Source: Polyangiaceae bacterium
Lineage (GTDB): Bacteria; Myxococcota_A; Polyangia; Polyangiales; Polyangiaceae
Assembly (NCBI GenBank): GCA_016712345.1
Contig: JADJRH010000001.1
Span: forward strand, 3,472,001-3,536,000
Reading direction: 5' to 3'
Length of the DNA: 64,000 nt
The translations under genes were made by a program, and so were the position numbers. Below, in pieces: positions 8,243-17,262 of the stretch. Positions within the stretch are counted from its first letter, which is position 1; the number at the start of each line of letters is the position of its first letter. A model generated the notes under the pieces. It worked only from the letters and a program-made list of their open reading frames with translations, had not been told where the DNA came from and did not search any database.

Positions 8243-9839
8243 TTACTTTGATGTGTACACAGCATCCAAGATGCTTTTCCCGTCGGGGATGCGTCGCGCC
8301 ACCCCGTGGCGCGGATTGGCGGCTAGATGCCTCAAAATCGAAAATACCGTGACCAAATCATCCGATTTGGCGCGCTCCGCGATCACCTCGATTGAAAGCT
8401 CGTTTCCCACCGCGTCTTTCAACACGCGAACCACGCGAGCCTGAAGATCCAACACCGCCGACGCGGCCTTCTTTCCGGCCTCAACTCCGGGCTGATGATA
8501 CGCGTTGATGTTCACAAGCGACGCGTACAGACCCACCGCTCTTTCGTAGAGCGCGATCAACATTCCAAGCGAACGCGCATCGAGTTTTTCGATGGTGATC
8601 GTGAGCGATTCACGCCGCCTCTCCCAAAGGGCCTGCCGTGTGCCTTGCAAAAAACCGGAGAGGTAATCACCCGCCGTGATTTCCGGTTCAACGTACACAT
8701 GCGCGCGATCGGGATCGCGGTCTTGCAACACTTCAATGAACGTGACGAAGAAGTTGTCGAGCCCGTCGCGAAGCTGCTGCACGTACGCGTGTTGATCCGT
8801 TGATCCTTTGTTGCCGTAAACGGCAATGCCCTGCCCAACTTCGTTGCCGTCGAGGTCGGTCCACTTGCCGAGTGACTCCATGACAAGCTGCTGCAGGTAC
8901 CTTGAAAAAAGCTCCAAACGATCTTTGTAAGGCAGGATCACCATGTCTTTGCGGCCTACGCCGCTTGTTGCGGAGAACCACGAAAGAGCAAGCAGTGCTG
9001 CGGGATTTCGCTTCGTTTCGCGCCTTCGCGTCACCGCATCCATCGCCCGCGCACCCGCAAGGAACGCGCTCACGTCGATGCCTTGCAGAGCGGCCGGCAA
9101 AAGGCCCACGTTGCTTGTTTCGCTCGTGCGCCCACCGACCCAGTCCCACATTGGAAAACGTGCCAAAAACCCTTCCGCCAAAGCAGTTTTATCAAGCTCG
9201 CTTCCTTCACCTGTGATCGCGGCAACGTGTTTTGAAAATGTCAGACCGGCGCGTTCGTAAGCCGCCTTCGCTTCAACCATTCCGTTTCGCGTTTCTTTGG
9301 TTCCACCCGATTTGCTGATCACCAAGGTCAACGTTTCGCTCAGCCTGTCTCCAATTTCGTCGAGCGTTTTGTCAAAACCGTCCGGATCTGTGTTGTCAAG
9401 AAACGCCACTTTCATCCGGTCGTTTGGGGTTCCAAGCGCCGCCGAAACCAACATTGGACCAAGCGCCGACCCGCCGATTCCAACCACCAAGAGCTGCGTG
9501 AATCGCTCCTTGGTCTCAGGTTTGATGTTTCCGTTGTGTACATCAGAAGCAAAAGACTTCACCTGCGCGATCGCTTTTTCGATCACGTCGCGCAGTTCGG
9601 CGCGCGGTGCAATTTCAGGTGTACGCAACCAATAGTGCCCCACCATTCGCTTTTCGTCGGGGTTTGCAATGACCCCGCGTTCAAGGCCCGCCATGTCCGA
9701 CAGAGCGCGCTGCATTTCCGGCTCCATCTGCGGGAAAAAAATCGGGCTGAAAAGCAATGCGCGACACATCGAGCGACAGCCCCAAGTCGCCCTCATAAAA
9801 GTAGTACGCGCGAAACCGATCCAACGCCTCAAGACTCAT
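8243..9839 (-). CDS. pgi: Glucose-6-phosphate isomerase, interrupted by a +1 frameshift
   Basis: Interconverts glucose-6-phosphate and fructose-6-phosphate in glycolysis and gluconeogenesis. From about 9727 down to 8243 the protein is typical: GIGGSALGP, ISKSGGTKET, WVGGRTSETSNVG, and the signature around YLQQLVMESLGK. The conserved N-terminus (MSLEALDRFRAYYFYEGD, then LGLSLDVSRI) starts at the ATG ending at 9839 and is in a different frame. The two join if one base is removed from a run of seven A at 9735-9741 (seven T on the coding strand), giving ...DFFPQMEPEMQRAL. The reading that stays in one frame has a nonsense N-terminus (MRRWIGFARTTF). So the gene is real, about 531 residues, with one extra base; sequencing error, a true mutation or frameshifting are the options. 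Confidence 0.9.
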
Positions 9840-9943
9840 GCTTCGGTGCTACCGCCATTTTCGTACGTGCTGCAACCGTCGCATGGTTTGCCTCGCGTGC
9901 CGGTTGACGGCCGAACCGTTCGGTTGTGTTCTCGCCCCCTCCC

Positions 9944-10942
9944 ATGTCGACCGATTTTCACAGCGCGCTGGAGGGGGCGCTCGCCTCACTTTTTGAAGGC
10001 AAAATCGCACTCAAACGAGCAAACCTCATTCCCGGTGGAGCCTCCAAAGAAGCGTGGTCCGTTGACTTGGAAACCGCTGCGGGGCCCCTCGCACTCCTCG
10101 TTCGTCGCGCGGGCGGCGGCGTGATCTACAGTGAAACTCTGAGTCTTGAACACGAACACGCGGTTGTAAAAACCGCCCACGAAAACGGTGTTCTCGCGCC
10201 CAAAACGTACGGTTATCTCCCCGATGTGGCCGGTCGACCGGCGTTTGTTATGGAGCGCGTATCGGGTGAAGGCATTGGTCGCAAAGTTGTCAGCCGGCCC
10301 GATCTCGCAGCGGCACGTGCGGCTCTTCCATCTCAAATGGCGCACCAACTTGCTCGCATCCACGCAATCGATCCCGCAGCACTTCCCTTTCTACCGGGGG
10401 GTGGAAACGCGCCGGCTCACGAGCGCGTGATCGAGCGCCTCTATCGCGAAATCGACGCGGCCGCCGAGCCTCATCCGGCCATTGAGTACGGTCTTCGATG
10501 GATGCGCGACAACCCTCCGTCGCTCTTCGGCGAAACCGTTATTCACGGTGATTATCGCATCGGCAATCTGCTTGTCGGCGACTTGGGCCTCACGGCGGTT
10601 CTCGACTGGGAGTTCTGTCACGTCGGCGACCCCATCGAAGATCTCGCGTGGCCTCTCGTGCGCGCCTGGCGATTTGGCCAAGACAAACTGCACCTCGGCG
10701 GCATTGCGCCAAGCGATGAGTACATTCATGTGTACACACGTGAAACCGGGCGCAAGGTTGACCCGAAAACCCTCTTTTTTTGGGAGCTGGCGGGTAACGT
10801 TAAATGGGCCATCGGTTGCGTCACGCAGGCCCGCCGCCACCTTTCCGGCAAAGAGCGCAGCGTTGAACTGGCGAGTTTGGGACGCCTCGCCGCCGAGGTG
10901 GAGTACGAAATTGTCGACCTCGTGGAGCGCGCTCCCAAGTAG
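9944..10942 (+). CDS. Kinase-fold phosphotransferase (APH family, ACAD10-like)
   Basis: About 332 residues from the ATG at 9944; an ATG six codons upstream (9926) is also open. The catalytic loop HGDYRIGNLLV and the metal-binding segment VLDWEFCHVGDPIEDLAW are the aminoglycoside-phosphotransferase signatures, and an N-terminal lobe with LIPGGASKEAWSV and VRRAGGG fits the nucleotide-binding part. Members with this spacing are usually linked to acyl-CoA dehydrogenase metabolism and are accompanied by a small DUF6285 protein, as here 39 bp downstream. No acyl-CoA dehydrogenase is in the window, so the substrate, probably a small hydroxylated acyl compound, is a guess. Confidence 0.85.
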   Translation: MSTDFHSALEGALASLFEGKIALKRANLIPGGASKEAWSVDLETAAGPLALLVRRAGGGVIYSETLSLEHEHAVVKTAHENGVLAPKTYGYLPDVAGRPAFVMERVSGEGIGRKVVSRPDLAAARAALPSQMAHQLARIHAIDPAALPFLPGGGNAPAHERVIERLYREIDAAAEPHPAIEYGLRWMRDNPPSLFGETVIHGDYRIGNLLVGDLGLTAVLDWEFCHVGDPIEDLAWPLVRAWRFGQDKLHLGGIAPSDEYIHVYTRETGRKVDPKTLFFWELAGNVKWAIGCVTQARRHLSGKERSVELASLGRLAAEVEYEIVDLVERAPK

Positions 10943-10981
10943 TTTCGGTATTTGTGTACACATTAGAACGGTCACGAAGCC

Positions 10982-11365
10982 ATGCAAGATCGCCCCACAA
11001 CCCGAGAACTTGTTGAAGCCGCTCGTGAATTTTTCGAGCGTGAACTTCTCCCCACAATCACCGATCCGCGCCTCAAGTTCCGCACGCTCGTCGCCCTCAA
11101 CGCCCTTGGCATCGGCGAACGTGAAATGTTCGCCGGAGACACCTTCATCAACGAAGAGCTTCGCGGCCTGCGGGCTCTACTAGGCGTCCACGGGCCCCTT
11201 TCCGAGTTGCGTGAAGCCAAAGAAAGTGAAGCCTGGGAGCACCGCAAGACCTTGGCAGAACGCCTTCGCAACGGCGAGATACCGCCCGGCACCGGCGCAT
11301 TTCTCAAAGCGTCAATCGGCTACAAATTGGCGGTGAGCAGCCCTCGCTTCACCGCTCGTTATTAG
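10982..11365 (+). CDS. DUF6285 family protein, partner of the phosphotransferase
   Basis: 127 residues, all-helical, with no signal or membrane segment. The N-terminus (RPTTRELVEAAREFFERELLP) and FRTLVALNALGIGERE match the pattern of the DUF6285 family, which is commonly encoded beside or fused to APH-type phosphotransferases. It starts 39 bp after the phosphotransferase and is surely co-transcribed. Function unknown; probably a regulatory or stabilising partner. GTGTACAC lies in the spacer at about 10953. Confidence 0.75.
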   Translation: MQDRPTTRELVEAAREFFERELLPTITDPRLKFRTLVALNALGIGEREMFAGDTFINEELRGLRALLGVHGPLSELREAKESEAWEHRKTLAERLRNGEIPPGTGAFLKASIGYKLAVSSPRFTARY

Positions 11366-11381
11366 TAAACAAAACGCCCGC

Positions 11382-12683
11382 TCACTTCGCAAGTGTACGC
11401 ACGCCTTCACATGGTCCGTGCGGCGCTGTTCCCACAGCTTTGGCCGCTTCACACGCTGCCAGCGCTTTTGCGATGAGGTCGGGTTTGCCCGAGGCAATCG
11501 CCTTCTTCGACGCATCATTCGCGCGCGTTCCAAGCATGCGCTTGAGCTTTGTCGGCAGGTCACCGGCGCCTTTTTCAATTGCTTGCTGCGCGGCAACACT
11601 CAGCCTTTCCGCTTTGGGAATGTTCCACGGTTTTGCGAGCACCGCTTTTTGATACGCCGCCGAAATAGCGCCTTCGGCCGGTGTACCTTTGCACGGAAAT
11701 GCCGGCTCTTCAGGGCCGAGATCACTCGCTTCAAGCGCGTTTTTGGCAATGCGTCCGAGCAGCGGTGCGGTCTCTTTGGCGACCGCCTCCGCCTCGCTTG
11801 AGATCGCACCGGTAGACAGATCCGTTGCGAGCTTTGAACACGCCGCTTCCATCGCCGCTTTTTCGGCAAGGGCCTGTTTTTCTTTTTCGGCGCGGAGCCG
11901 CTCTTCTTCGGCTCGTTTTTGTGCCTCCGCGCGATCGGTTTCACACTGGGTCTTGTTCGCCAGCGCTTTGGTTCGCAATGGCTCACCCACGCGCGCCAAG
12001 TCCGATGCCGTGAGCGGAAGGCTCGCGCACGGATCGGGATTTTCGATCACAGCGACCACTCGTCCCCGCGCCACCAGGAAGAGCGTCAACGTCAGCAACA
12101 CCCCGATACCGAAACAGGCCCCGCCGATGCCCATCGCCATGCGACGAAACTTCCTTCGTTCGTAGGCTTTTTGAAGCGCCGTTGTGTCGTTGAGAAGCTC
12201 CACACATCGAGCCAGCGCATCTTGATAGTCCGCGAGGTCGTCGGCCAAACGTCCCAACGGTTCAGCAAACGGTTTGTCGCGTTGCACCTTTTTCGCGAGT
12301 CGCGCAACACACAGCGCCGTGTCGGGAGCGCGACCATCCACGGTGAGATCTGCCACCCCCGACAACATTCCGCCGATCCCTCCGGCGTATGTTTTCCAGA
12401 CCTCCATCACTTTCGGTTGGCTCGCTCCAATGCGCGTCCACAAGCCCGAAAGCTCCGCCATTGGAAGCAGTTGTTCGATGTCGCTCGGAGTCACACCCAC
12501 AAGCTGCGCCGCTTGCAGAACCCCGCGCGAAACGCCGCCCGCGAGATTGTCGGGCGTGAGTTCACGCAGGCCGTCTTCCGGCTTGCGCGCAAGGATGAGC
12601 TGCCCGGCGTAGTGCACCGGTCCCAGTGCACCGGTCGCAAACGCGCCGCCAAGCCGAGGAGCCATTGGCCGCGCATTATCCAC
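11382..12683 (-). CDS. Hypothetical single-pass membrane protein
   Basis: About 433 residues from a GTG at 12683 that has GGAGT five bases upstream; the open frame runs on to 12947, but that would overlap the divergent lipoprotein gene, and the ATG at 12665 is another candidate. The N-terminal half is helical, soluble and rich in Leu/Asp repeats (DLADYQDALARCVELL). One transmembrane helix (IGGACFGIGVLLTLTLFLV) sits in the middle. It is followed by a conserved-looking Cys-containing segment, an acidic coiled coil (EAQKRAEEERLRAEKEKQ) and a helical C-terminal domain. No family is recognised. Topology suggests a cytoplasmic N-domain and periplasmic coiled coil, or the reverse. Confidence 0.6.
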   Translation of the reverse strand: MDNARPMAPRLGGAFATGALGPVHYAGQLILARKPEDGLRELTPDNLAGGVSRGVLQAAQLVGVTPSDIEQLLPMAELSGLWTRIGASQPKVMEVWKTYAGGIGGMLSGVADLTVDGRAPDTALCVARLAKKVQRDKPFAEPLGRLADDLADYQDALARCVELLNDTTALQKAYERRKFRRMAMGIGGACFGIGVLLTLTLFLVARGRVVAVIENPDPCASLPLTASDLARVGEPLRTKALANKTQCETDRAEAQKRAEEERLRAEKEKQALAEKAAMEAACSKLATDLSTGAISSEAEAVAKETAPLLGRIAKNALEASDLGPEEPAFPCKGTPAEGAISAAYQKAVLAKPWNIPKAERLSVAAQQAIEKGAGDLPTKLKRMLGTRANDASKKAIASGKPDLIAKALAACEAAKAVGTAPHGPCEGVRTLAK

Positions 12684-12768
12684 CAGGACTCCACGCGAGA
12701 GGGCCAGAACGCTTGCAAAGAAGGCAGTACGCCCGCCGCGTCGCCACCGAACCCCATATACTGCGGTT

Positions 12769-14073
12769 ATGAAGCACAAGATGTTGCTCGTTTTGTCGGT
12801 GCTTTCGTCCGCGCCTGTACTTTCGGCGTGCTCCGACGAAACAAGAGCACCCACGGGCGGCGGCGCCGGCACAACACAAACCGGGGGATCCGGTGGAACC
12901 GCGGGAACGGGCGGAGTCGGCGAGGGGGGCGAGGCGCTTGTTTGCAATGCGCCTTACATCACAAAAGGGCCTTGGGTGCTTGGTGTGGATGAGGCCAATG
13001 CAAAAGTCAGGTGGGAAGCCTGCGATATGACCGCAACGGGCGGAATTACCTTTTCTGAAGAGGTCGGCGGCGGTGACCAAACTGCCAATTCAACCGTTAC
13101 AACAATCACGTTGGCTGAAACCCACAAAGCGGTTTTAAACGGCAATGCGGCCCCGGATTATGCGGGTACCTATTACATTCATGAAGCGGCCCCCACAGGG
13201 CTGAAACCGGGCACCTGTTATGTGTACTCGCTCAACGCCGATTCAAGCAAAAAAGGGCGCTTTTGCACGCAGCGTCCAGCCGGTGAGTCGTTTTCGTTCA
13301 TGGCAATCGGCGACACCAATCCCGGACTTGGGCACACAACTGGAGTGTTAGAAAACGCTCTTCCAAAAGCGCCTGAATTTACGCTCCACGGCGGCGACAT
13401 TCAATATTACGACTCAGGGCTTGAAACCTGGGCTTCATGGTTTCCAATCATGCAGCCCATGTTGTCGGCCGGCGCTTTTTTTCCGGCAATTGGCAATCAC
13501 GAGAGTGAAAAAGAAGAAGAGCTTGCAGAATACGCACTGCGCTTTTTTGGTGATGCCGGCTTTGACGGCGGCGAAACATATTATCGATTCCAAACGGGGG
13601 GTGTACACTTCTTCTCGCTCAATACCGAAGACTCTATCGGTCAAGGCTCACCCCAGGGAACTTGGCTTGAGTCCCGGCTTGCCCAGGTGAGCGCACTGCC
13701 TGATTACCGATTCTCCATTGTCTTCTTCCACAAGCCGATTCTCACGTGTGGTGACACTGGCGACAATCCGGCTGCGAGGGCCTATCTCGAACCCATTTTC
13801 TTAGCCAACAAGGTTGTTCTTGTGTTGCAGGCTCACATGCATGGCTATGAGCGCTTTGACCTGGGCGACATCACCTATCTGACCACCGCGGGCGGCGGCG
13901 GACTCATGGGCAACGTTGATGAAAACACTGAACGAGACTATTGCAACATGCGTGTTGCGAGCGCGCCGGCGTATCACTCGATGATCTTCAATATCGACGC
14001 GGGCAATCTCACGGGAACTGCCATTGATGAAGACGGCGCCGTCATTGATACGTTCACAACGCCGGTGCCGTAG
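12769..14073 (+). CDS. Lipoprotein metallophosphoesterase, purple acid phosphatase-like
   Basis: 434 residues. A lipoprotein signal (LSAPVLSAC, lipobox Cys near residue 21) is followed by a Gly/Thr-rich spacer typical of myxobacterial surface proteins. Residues ~55-165 look like the fibronectin-III-like domain of purple acid phosphatases. The catalytic domain then shows the metal-ligand motifs in order: AIGDTNPG, LHGGDIQYY, IGNHESE, FFHKPI, QAHMHGYER. It therefore hydrolyses phosphoesters at the cell surface. The family's usual Tyr after the GD..Y motif is present (QYYDS), consistent with a dimetal site. Transcribed divergently from the membrane protein ending at 11382. Confidence 0.88.
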   Translation: MKHKMLLVLSVLSSAPVLSACSDETRAPTGGGAGTTQTGGSGGTAGTGGVGEGGEALVCNAPYITKGPWVLGVDEANAKVRWEACDMTATGGITFSEEVGGGDQTANSTVTTITLAETHKAVLNGNAAPDYAGTYYIHEAAPTGLKPGTCYVYSLNADSSKKGRFCTQRPAGESFSFMAIGDTNPGLGHTTGVLENALPKAPEFTLHGGDIQYYDSGLETWASWFPIMQPMLSAGAFFPAIGNHESEKEEELAEYALRFFGDAGFDGGETYYRFQTGGVHFFSLNTEDSIGQGSPQGTWLESRLAQVSALPDYRFSIVFFHKPILTCGDTGDNPAARAYLEPIFLANKVVLVLQAHMHGYERFDLGDITYLTTAGGGGLMGNVDENTERDYCNMRVASAPAYHSMIFNIDAGNLTGTAIDEDGAVIDTFTTPVP

Positions 14074-14266
14074 CTTTCCTCCCGCGGGTGAAGACGGCAG
14101 TGTGCAGCTCTTTGAAGGGGTGGCAAACACCATTGCATTTGAGTGGGATCACAATAAGTCCGGCGGAAAAGGGCCATAGCCACAGACTTTCAACGCTGTG
14201 CGGCAAAGTCTCAATATGGCAAAACTATGACGGACGGGTGAGCCTCGTCTGGGGGATCGTCCGGCA

Positions 14267-14860
14267 ATGTCAAACGGGCCCCCCACATTGCGAAGGAAAA
14301 TTCGGCGTTTCATTGGTCAATCGTGGCTTCGCGCTTTTGGTTGGAAAGTGGACGGTGGCCCGCCGGATGTAAAAAAAGCCGTTGTTGTGGCTGCGCCGCA
14401 CACCTCCAATTGGGACTTTCCGTTTACTGTTGCGGTTGCCTACGCCATGGATCTGGAGATCTCGTGGCTGGGCAAACACACTCTTTTTCAAGGCATTCAC
14501 GGGCCTTTTTTTAAGTGGATGGGCGGGATTGCCGTTGACCGCAGGAGTCGCAATAACCTCGTTGACCAGGTGGTTGAAATACTCAACTCACACGATGACC
14601 TCCTGCTGATTGTGCCGCCTGAAGGCACGCGCTCTGTGACTTCGCGCTGGAAAACGGGCTTTTATTACATCGCCGTTGGCGCAAAAGTGCCTGTCATTCT
14701 CGGTTTTTTGGATTTTGAAAAAAAGGCGGGCGGCCTTGGACACGTCTTTTGGCCCACAGGAAACATTGAGTCTGATTGGGAGCAAATTCGTGAGTTTTAT
14801 CGGGATATCAAGGGAAAACACCCCGAGCGAATGAGCGAAATTCGCCTCCAGGCAGAATAG
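14267..14860 (+). CDS. 1-acyl-glycerol-3-phosphate acyltransferase family protein
   Basis: 197 residues. The acyltransferase block I HTSNWD (H-X4-D) is at residues ~46-51, and block III PEGTRS near residue 123, with a GGIAVDR block between. It is shorter than PlsC and lacks a clear N-terminal membrane helix, resembling the compact acyltransferases that modify phospholipid or other lipid acceptors. Probable role is acyl transfer to a lysolipid. The 193 bp before it (14074-14266) hold no gene that I can see. Confidence 0.85.
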   Translation: MSNGPPTLRRKIRRFIGQSWLRAFGWKVDGGPPDVKKAVVVAAPHTSNWDFPFTVAVAYAMDLEISWLGKHTLFQGIHGPFFKWMGGIAVDRRSRNNLVDQVVEILNSHDDLLLIVPPEGTRSVTSRWKTGFYYIAVGAKVPVILGFLDFEKKAGGLGHVFWPTGNIESDWEQIREFYRDIKGKHPERMSEIRLQAE

Positions 14861-14866
14861 CTCTTC

Positions 14867-15574
14867 TCAATTGCACTCGCCGTCACATTGATCGTTGCGG
14901 CAGTCGAGCACCTCTTGAAGTTCAGGCCAGCCTTCAGGGTGTTCGCCGATGCAAGCCTGTGCACACATCATATCTCCCGGTGTACACATTTGAAAACACT
15001 GAATGAGGGCCAAACATTCACTGTCGGCAACACACGCATTCATTTGAGTGGAGCAGTTTGTATAAAGGCATGTTTGACAGGGGTTGAGTGACTGGCCAAA
15101 CATGCATGAATCGTTGCACGTTGTTGCGGAGCAATCGGCAACCAAAATAGCGGCCGAAATGCCGTCTTGGTGAACTGCGGCACAATTTTGTGCACATGCC
15201 GTATCCCCCATTGTGCACGTGCCGAGGCACTGCAAATAACCAAAACAATGGGGTTCGTCATAACAAGTGCAATAAATGTCTGAACACTCCACTGCCAAAC
15301 ACGCGGTGCACGCATCTCCGCAGTCGGGGCACACCAAACCGCCCCCGGAACCGCCCGATGCTCCGACCCCGCCTGTTCCTCCCGCACCAAATCCACCCGT
15401 GCCTCCTCCAGTGCCACCCACGCCGCCGTCCGCCGTGCCGGAGTTGCCCGCCCCCGCGGTGCCCGTTGCCGTGTTGCCAGCGCCGCCGCCGGTTTCATTG
15501 ACTGTCACGCTGTTACCGCAGCCCAAAAACAGAGCACCAACCAAGAAGGGCACAAGACCGTAGTTGCGAAACAT
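14867..15574 (-). CDS. Cys-rich surface lipoprotein
   Basis: 235 residues from the ATG at 15574, which places a signal peptide ending in LFLGC at the N-terminus; the frame is open further upstream, but those residues do not fit a signal. After the lipobox come about 70 residues of Gly/Thr/Ala spacer, then a cysteine-rich domain of repeated C-x2-C-x3/4-C-x3-C units (CTACLAVECSDIYC, CQTCLYTNC). There are about 28 cysteines, so many disulphides are expected outside the cell. This build is common among Myxococcota surface proteins of unknown role. It is convergent with the acyltransferase, six bases apart. Confidence 0.75.
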   Translation of the reverse strand: MFRNYGLVPFLVGALFLGCGNSVTVNETGGGAGNTATGTAGAGNSGTADGGVGGTGGGTGGFGAGGTGGVGASGGSGGGLVCPDCGDACTACLAVECSDIYCTCYDEPHCFGYLQCLGTCTMGDTACAQNCAAVHQDGISAAILVADCSATTCNDSCMFGQSLNPCQTCLYTNCSTQMNACVADSECLALIQCFQMCTPGDMMCAQACIGEHPEGWPELQEVLDCRNDQCDGECN

Positions 15575-15762
15575 CCTTCGATTGTACTCGCGGGCGCCCG
15601 TCGCACACGAGTCGAATTTTGAAGGATCGCCCCCGCGGCGGGGAAAAATGCCCACTTTCTTTGGCGAGGTGACCGTATTGCACGCTCCCCAACGCAGCCA
15701 TTAATGGCAGCTCTTGTTTCTTGTTATGACTGGCCGCGCTCCATTTGTGAAAGAAGGCAATT

Positions 15763-16398
15763 ATGAAAGCGTTCGTTGCCCCGGAGATCGAAGCCTACCT
15801 GTTTGAACACACGCAAAGTCCGGCCCCGATTTTCGAGGAAATGCGACAGCGAACGTATGCCGACATGGCCCGTCCGCACATGCAGGTGGGCCGTGTTGAG
15901 GGCGCGTTACTGCGAATATTAACGGCCGCTGCGGGTGCACGCCGCGTGCTTGAAATAGGCACGTTCACCGGATTTTCGGCGCTCTGCATGGCGGAGAGTC
16001 TGCCCGACGACGGTGAACTTTTGACATGTGACATTGACCCCCACGCAACCGCTCTGGCGCGACAGTTCTTTGATATGTCGCCCCACGGAAGAAAAATAAA
16101 GATCTTATTGGGCGACGCGCTTGAGACAATTGCTCGCCTCTCAGCGCCTTTCGACTTGGTGTTTCTCGACGCGGATAAGAGCCGCTACCCGGCTTATTTT
16201 GATGCCGCACTTCCCCTTTTAAGAAAGGGAGGTTTGTTCGTGGCCGACAACACGCTTTGGAGCGGTGAAGTGCTCCATCCTCTAACGGACGACGCGAGGG
16301 GAATTGCCGCTTTTAACGCCAAAGTGACCGAGGACTCCCGGGTAGACAACGTGCTTCTTCCGGTGCGCGACGGCATCATGTTGGTGCAAAAGCGTTAG
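15763..16398 (+). CDS. SAM-dependent O-methyltransferase (caffeoyl-CoA type fold)
   Basis: 211 residues. Class I methyltransferase motif I is VLEIGTFTGFSALCMAE, followed by LLTCDIDP (motif II), FDLVFLDADK (metal and SAM region) and GLFVADNTLW. These are the hallmarks of the small metal-dependent catechol/caffeoyl-CoA O-methyltransferase family. The substrate cannot be predicted. It lies 19 bp upstream of coaX in the same direction and may be co-transcribed. Confidence 0.9.
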   Translation: MKAFVAPEIEAYLFEHTQSPAPIFEEMRQRTYADMARPHMQVGRVEGALLRILTAAAGARRVLEIGTFTGFSALCMAESLPDDGELLTCDIDPHATALARQFFDMSPHGRKIKILLGDALETIARLSAPFDLVFLDADKSRYPAYFDAALPLLRKGGLFVADNTLWSGEVLHPLTDDARGIAAFNAKVTEDSRVDNVLLPVRDGIMLVQKR

Positions 16399-16417
16399 GT
16401 GGTATGTTCCCGCGGCC

Positions 16418-17230
16418 ATGCTGCTCGTCATCGACGTGGGAAACACCAACACAAGTTTTGGCGTTTTCGAAGGGACAACGCTGCTGCATCACGTGCGCTC
16501 TGAAAGTGCACGAGCCCGAACCGCAGACGAATATGCGGTCTTGGTGCGGCAGATGTTGGCGCTTCGAGGTGTGGATCCCGATAAAATCGACAGCGCGATT
16601 CTTGCCAGTGTTGTCCCGTCCCTGACCGACACAATGAGTGAGTTCGTGCGCCGCGCCTTTAAGCGCGAGGCGTTGGTGGTGGGGCCCGGCATTCGAACCG
16701 GTATGTCGATCCTTTATGAAAATCCGCGCGAAGTGGGTGCCGATCGCATTGTGAATGCCGTCGCTGCTTATGAATGGGCCAAAGGCGGCGTCATTGTTGT
16801 CGACTTTGGAACGGCCACCACGTTCGACTGCGTGACACCCAAAGGTGAATATCTCGGCGGCGTGATCACGCCGGGTGTTCAGATCAGCGCCGAGGCCTTG
16901 TTTGCGCGGGCTGCGCGCCTTTCTCGCGTGGAGATCGCGCTGCCACCCAAAGTTGTCGGCCGCAACCCGGTGCACTCAATGCAGTCGGGCATTGTGTACG
17001 GTTACGCCGGTCTTGTGGACGGGCTCTGCGCGCGCCTGAAAAAAGAACTCGGATACCCATGCCGCGTTGTCGCAACGGGTGGCTTGGCGCGATTGATCGC
17101 CCCGCAAACCGAGGCAATTGAGTACGTTGACAACGATCTGACGCTCACCGGTCTGCGCATTCTCTACGAGCGCAATACGGCCGAAGGGGCAAAGGGTACA
17201 CAACACGAAGGCAGCGACGTTTCGCGCTGA
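16418..17230 (+). CDS. coaX: Type III pantothenate kinase
   Basis: Phosphorylates pantothenate in the first step of coenzyme A synthesis. 270 residues. The N-terminal phosphate motif IDVGNTNTSFGVF is at residues 4-16, followed by GADRIVNAVAAYE and VVDFGTATTFD, which are diagnostic of the CoaX family rather than CoaA. GIVYGYAGLVDGL and VVATGGLARL complete the second lobe. The C-terminal 15 residues are non-conserved. The FecCD permease follows 32 bp later. Confidence 0.95.
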   Translation: MLLVIDVGNTNTSFGVFEGTTLLHHVRSESARARTADEYAVLVRQMLALRGVDPDKIDSAILASVVPSLTDTMSEFVRRAFKREALVVGPGIRTGMSILYENPREVGADRIVNAVAAYEWAKGGVIVVDFGTATTFDCVTPKGEYLGGVITPGVQISAEALFARAARLSRVEIALPPKVVGRNPVHSMQSGIVYGYAGLVDGLCARLKKELGYPCRVVATGGLARLIAPQTEAIEYVDNDLTLTGLRILYERNTAEGAKGTQHEGSDVSR

Positions 17231-17262
17231 AAGCCGCGTTTGAGTGACCAAGCGCGCACACC

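Noticed and set aside
8109..8444. A plus-strand gene opposite the 3' end of pgi
   Set aside because: It overlaps conserved pgi coding sequence on the other strand and its protein is compositionally random.
9744..9832. MRRWIGFARTTF... as the true N-terminus of pgi
   Set aside because: The other frame over the same bases encodes a typical Pgi N-terminus (LGLSLDVSRI), so this stretch is an out-of-frame reading.
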